Assembly (NCBI GenBank): GCA_964509695.1
Contig: CAZDXN010000016.1
Location: 1-21,135, forward strand
From: 2-01-FULL-50-23 sp964509695
GTDB lineage: Bacteria; Patescibacteriota; Microgenomatia; UBA1400; MFAQ01
DNA length: 21,135 bases
Direction: 5' to 3'
Position numbers and translations under genes: made by a program. This document shows positions 20,060 to 21,135 of the stretch, piece by piece. The notes beneath the pieces are model-generated. The model was not told the DNA's origin. It saw only the letters and a program-made list of their open reading frames with translations, and did no database searches. Position 1 is the stretch's first letter, and each line of letters opens with the position of its first letter.

Positions 20060-20935
20060 GACCCCTAATTTCTCCCCCAAACGATTGCTGGGGAACAGAT
20101 CGCCAAGATAAATACTGATTAAACTTAATTTATATTCATCGATCTTCTCTAGTTTTATTTTCATCAGTCGATCATAACTCTTTAACTGACCGGTTAGGCC
20201 GAATAATTCAATCCAATACTTTCCAACCTTAAAATCTGCAGACATGCCGTTGTTCCAAGGATATTTAACCTTTACTTCGTGATAAATTTTTCGAGCAAAA
20301 AGCCAGTCATCGATGATTTTCTCGGAGAGGGAATCGCAATGATGACCATCATTGGCGATAAAGTGTTTTGAAAAACGAACTGGATTTGGTTCGAAACCTG
20401 CCGCATCTATCGCACCATTCCAGGTTCCAAATGCGCATCTTGCCCGGCTATAGAGCGCTGGCAGTTCGTGTTTTATGGGTATCCGACCATGCTTTTTAAC
20501 AAAATCGCCAATTTTCTTTATCACGTATTTTTGATCTTTAATTTTGCAGGCCTCGTACCGGCATGTTGGAGAGCAAAATTGTTTATTATCTATTCCAATC
20601 TGTTTATCACAGTTGGGGTTGGCACAGATTGGTTTGGCATTTTTCCGATTTCTCCTGGCAATCACCAATCTCGTCAGTCGGTGTTGATTGGTATATTTTG
20701 CTGAACAAGTATGGGAGCAAAAGTTGTTTCCTGATGGCTCCATACGAGATCTTTGTCTGGCGATCTTAAAACCACACGTTTTGCAGGCACCATTAACCGT
20801 TCTTTGTTTCGACGACCTTTGACATTTAACAGAACAGAACTGATGCCAACCCATCTTGATGGCTTCGTTATAATTTCCTCTGGATCGTGCAAATCCCTTT
20901 CCGCAAAATTTACAGATCACATTTACCGTGTCCAT
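20048..20935 (-). CDS. Zinc-finger protein with HNH-associated repeat and PD-(D/E)XK-like nuclease domain
   Basis: The protein has 295 residues. Three successive four-cysteine units occur (C8, C11, C34, C38; C51, C54, C73, C77; C104, C109, C121, C125), each ending in FCSxxC. At about 137-181 follows a segment of the type found next to homing endonucleases (IGDFVKKHGRIP ... ALYSRARCAFGTWNGAIDAAGF). The C-terminal part (about 200-280) resembles Vsr-like restriction-fold nucleases: SLSEKIIDDWL (E205), HEVKVKYPW, SADFKVGKYWIELFG (D234, E243) and a Lys/Tyr-rich helix. This layout suggests a sequence-specific DNA endonuclease of selfish type. The gene is A+T-rich relative to recA and lies between a tRNA gene and recA, compatible with transfer. 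Function is inferred from domains only. Confidence 0.75.
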   Translation of the reverse strand: MDTVNVICKFCGKGFARSRGNYNEAIKMGWHQFCSVKCQRSSKQRTVNGACKTCGFKIARQRSRMEPSGNNFCSHTCSAKYTNQHRLTRLVIARRNRKNAKPICANPNCDKQIGIDNKQFCSPTCRYEACKIKDQKYVIKKIGDFVKKHGRIPIKHELPALYSRARCAFGTWNGAIDAAGFEPNPVRFSKHFIANDGHHCDSLSEKIIDDWLFARKIYHEVKVKYPWNNGMSADFKVGKYWIELFGLTGQLKSYDRLMKIKLEKIDEYKLSLISIYLGDLFPSNRLGEKLGVLQR

Positions 20936-20981
20936 ATATTCATTTACCCAAAATATACCCGAAAAAGCAAGTGTTGTCTTG

Positions 20982-20990
20982 TGGTAAAAT
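20982..20990 (+). promoter_or_regulatory. Extended -10 promoter of tRNA-Pro
   Basis: TGG-TAAAAT ends 10 bases before the mature tRNA. The TGn extension parallels that of rnpB. Divergent from the nuclease gene. Confidence 0.5.
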
Positions 20991-21000
20991 AACCGGGAAG

Positions 21001-21074
21001 CGGGGCGTAGTATAGTAGCAGTATCTGCGCATGGGGTGCGCAGGGTTCCGGAGCGTAACCGGACGCCCCGACCA
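21001..21074 (+). tRNA. tRNA-Pro(GGG) with non-canonical D and T loops, CCA encoded
   Basis: Acceptor CGGGGCG (21001-21007) pairs perfectly with CGCCCCG (21064-21070), followed by A73 and encoded CCA. The anticodon stem TGCGC/GCGCA is perfect with loop ATGGGGT, anticodon GGG at 21033-21035 and G37, as in bacterial tRNA-Pro; C1-G72 and A73 also fit Pro identity. The T stem TCCGG/CCGGA is perfect, but its loop is AGCGTAA instead of TTCRANY. The D loop AGTAGCA has a single G instead of GG, and the D stem GTAT/GTAT relies on two G-U pairs. The variable loop has 4 bases. The stems argue for a maintained gene, not a decaying one. Confidence 0.85.
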
Positions 21075-21102
21075 AAGAGCAGTAGCGTATCAAAATCGGT
21101 TG

Positions 21103-21135
21103 ATGAAGACTAAAAAAGGCTTGGTAGATCAATAC
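21103..21135 (+). CDS. Possible gene start cut by the window edge
   Basis: ATG at 21103 opens a frame (MKTKKGLVDQY) that runs to the edge without a stop. There is no Shine-Dalgarno site, and it lies 28 bases after the tRNA. Eleven codons are too few to identify anything. Confidence 0.3.
   Translation, partial: MKTKKGLVDQY

Noticed and set aside
20037..20060. SOS/LexA operator at the recA promoter
   Set aside because: No palindrome of a known LexA type is visible between or around the -35 and -10.

Overview
The window looks like a chromosomal piece of a Candidate Phyla Radiation (Patescibacteria) bacterium, possibly of the Microgenomates side. The grounds are compact housekeeping genes, short versions of familiar proteins (SecD 442 aa, AspRS without its insertion domain, MiaB without TRAM), small families common in that group (DUF3048, DUF4446, DUF5679), very short intergenic gaps and many starts without a Shine-Dalgarno site. 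The lineage is an inference from gene content; no rRNA is present.

Layout, left to right: the end of an unrecognised gene (+); a D,D-carboxypeptidase and aspS (both -), with aspS behind a leader that folds as a T-box riboswitch; cca (+); a small four-helix membrane protein (-) behind a structured leader of no class I recognise; secD-secF (-); a winged-helix/nucleotidyltransferase-like regulator overlapping an AbrB-like protein (-); DUF4446-DUF3048 (-); divergently, a small basic membrane protein and a DUF5679 zinc ribbon (+); a conserved-TM-helix (MscS-related) protein (-); the RNase P RNA gene (+); an AI-2E-family permease, then HU-miaB-miaA (-); an unrecognised HExxH protein, RNase Y and recA-recX (-); a zinc-finger/nuclease gene (-); and at the right edge a tRNA-Pro(GGG) with an abnormal elbow, followed by a possible gene start.

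Most genes concern RNA and translation (aspS, cca, miaA, miaB, rny, rnpB, tRNA-Pro), export and envelope (secDF, D,D-carboxypeptidase, DUF3048) and DNA maintenance (recA, recX, HU). Operons are tightly coupled by 1-4 base overlaps (HU/miaB, secD/secF, regulator/AbrB, DUF4446/DUF3048) or 26 bases (recA/recX).

Four signals stand out. (1) The aspS leader has a near-ideal T-box antiterminator with a TGGC tRNA-end-binding site matching the G73 of tRNA-Asp, a GAC triplet in a hairpin loop and a competing terminator. (2) At least seven genes have a -10 box exactly 6 bases before the ATG, so their mRNAs should be leaderless; aspS and the small membrane protein are clear exceptions with long structured leaders. 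(3) The tRNA-Pro lacks the D-loop GG and the T-loop TTC, apparently with paired changes. (4) Several short palindromic or tandem repeats have invaded gaps and gene ends, supplying the last residues of two proteins and an internal tract of MiaA.
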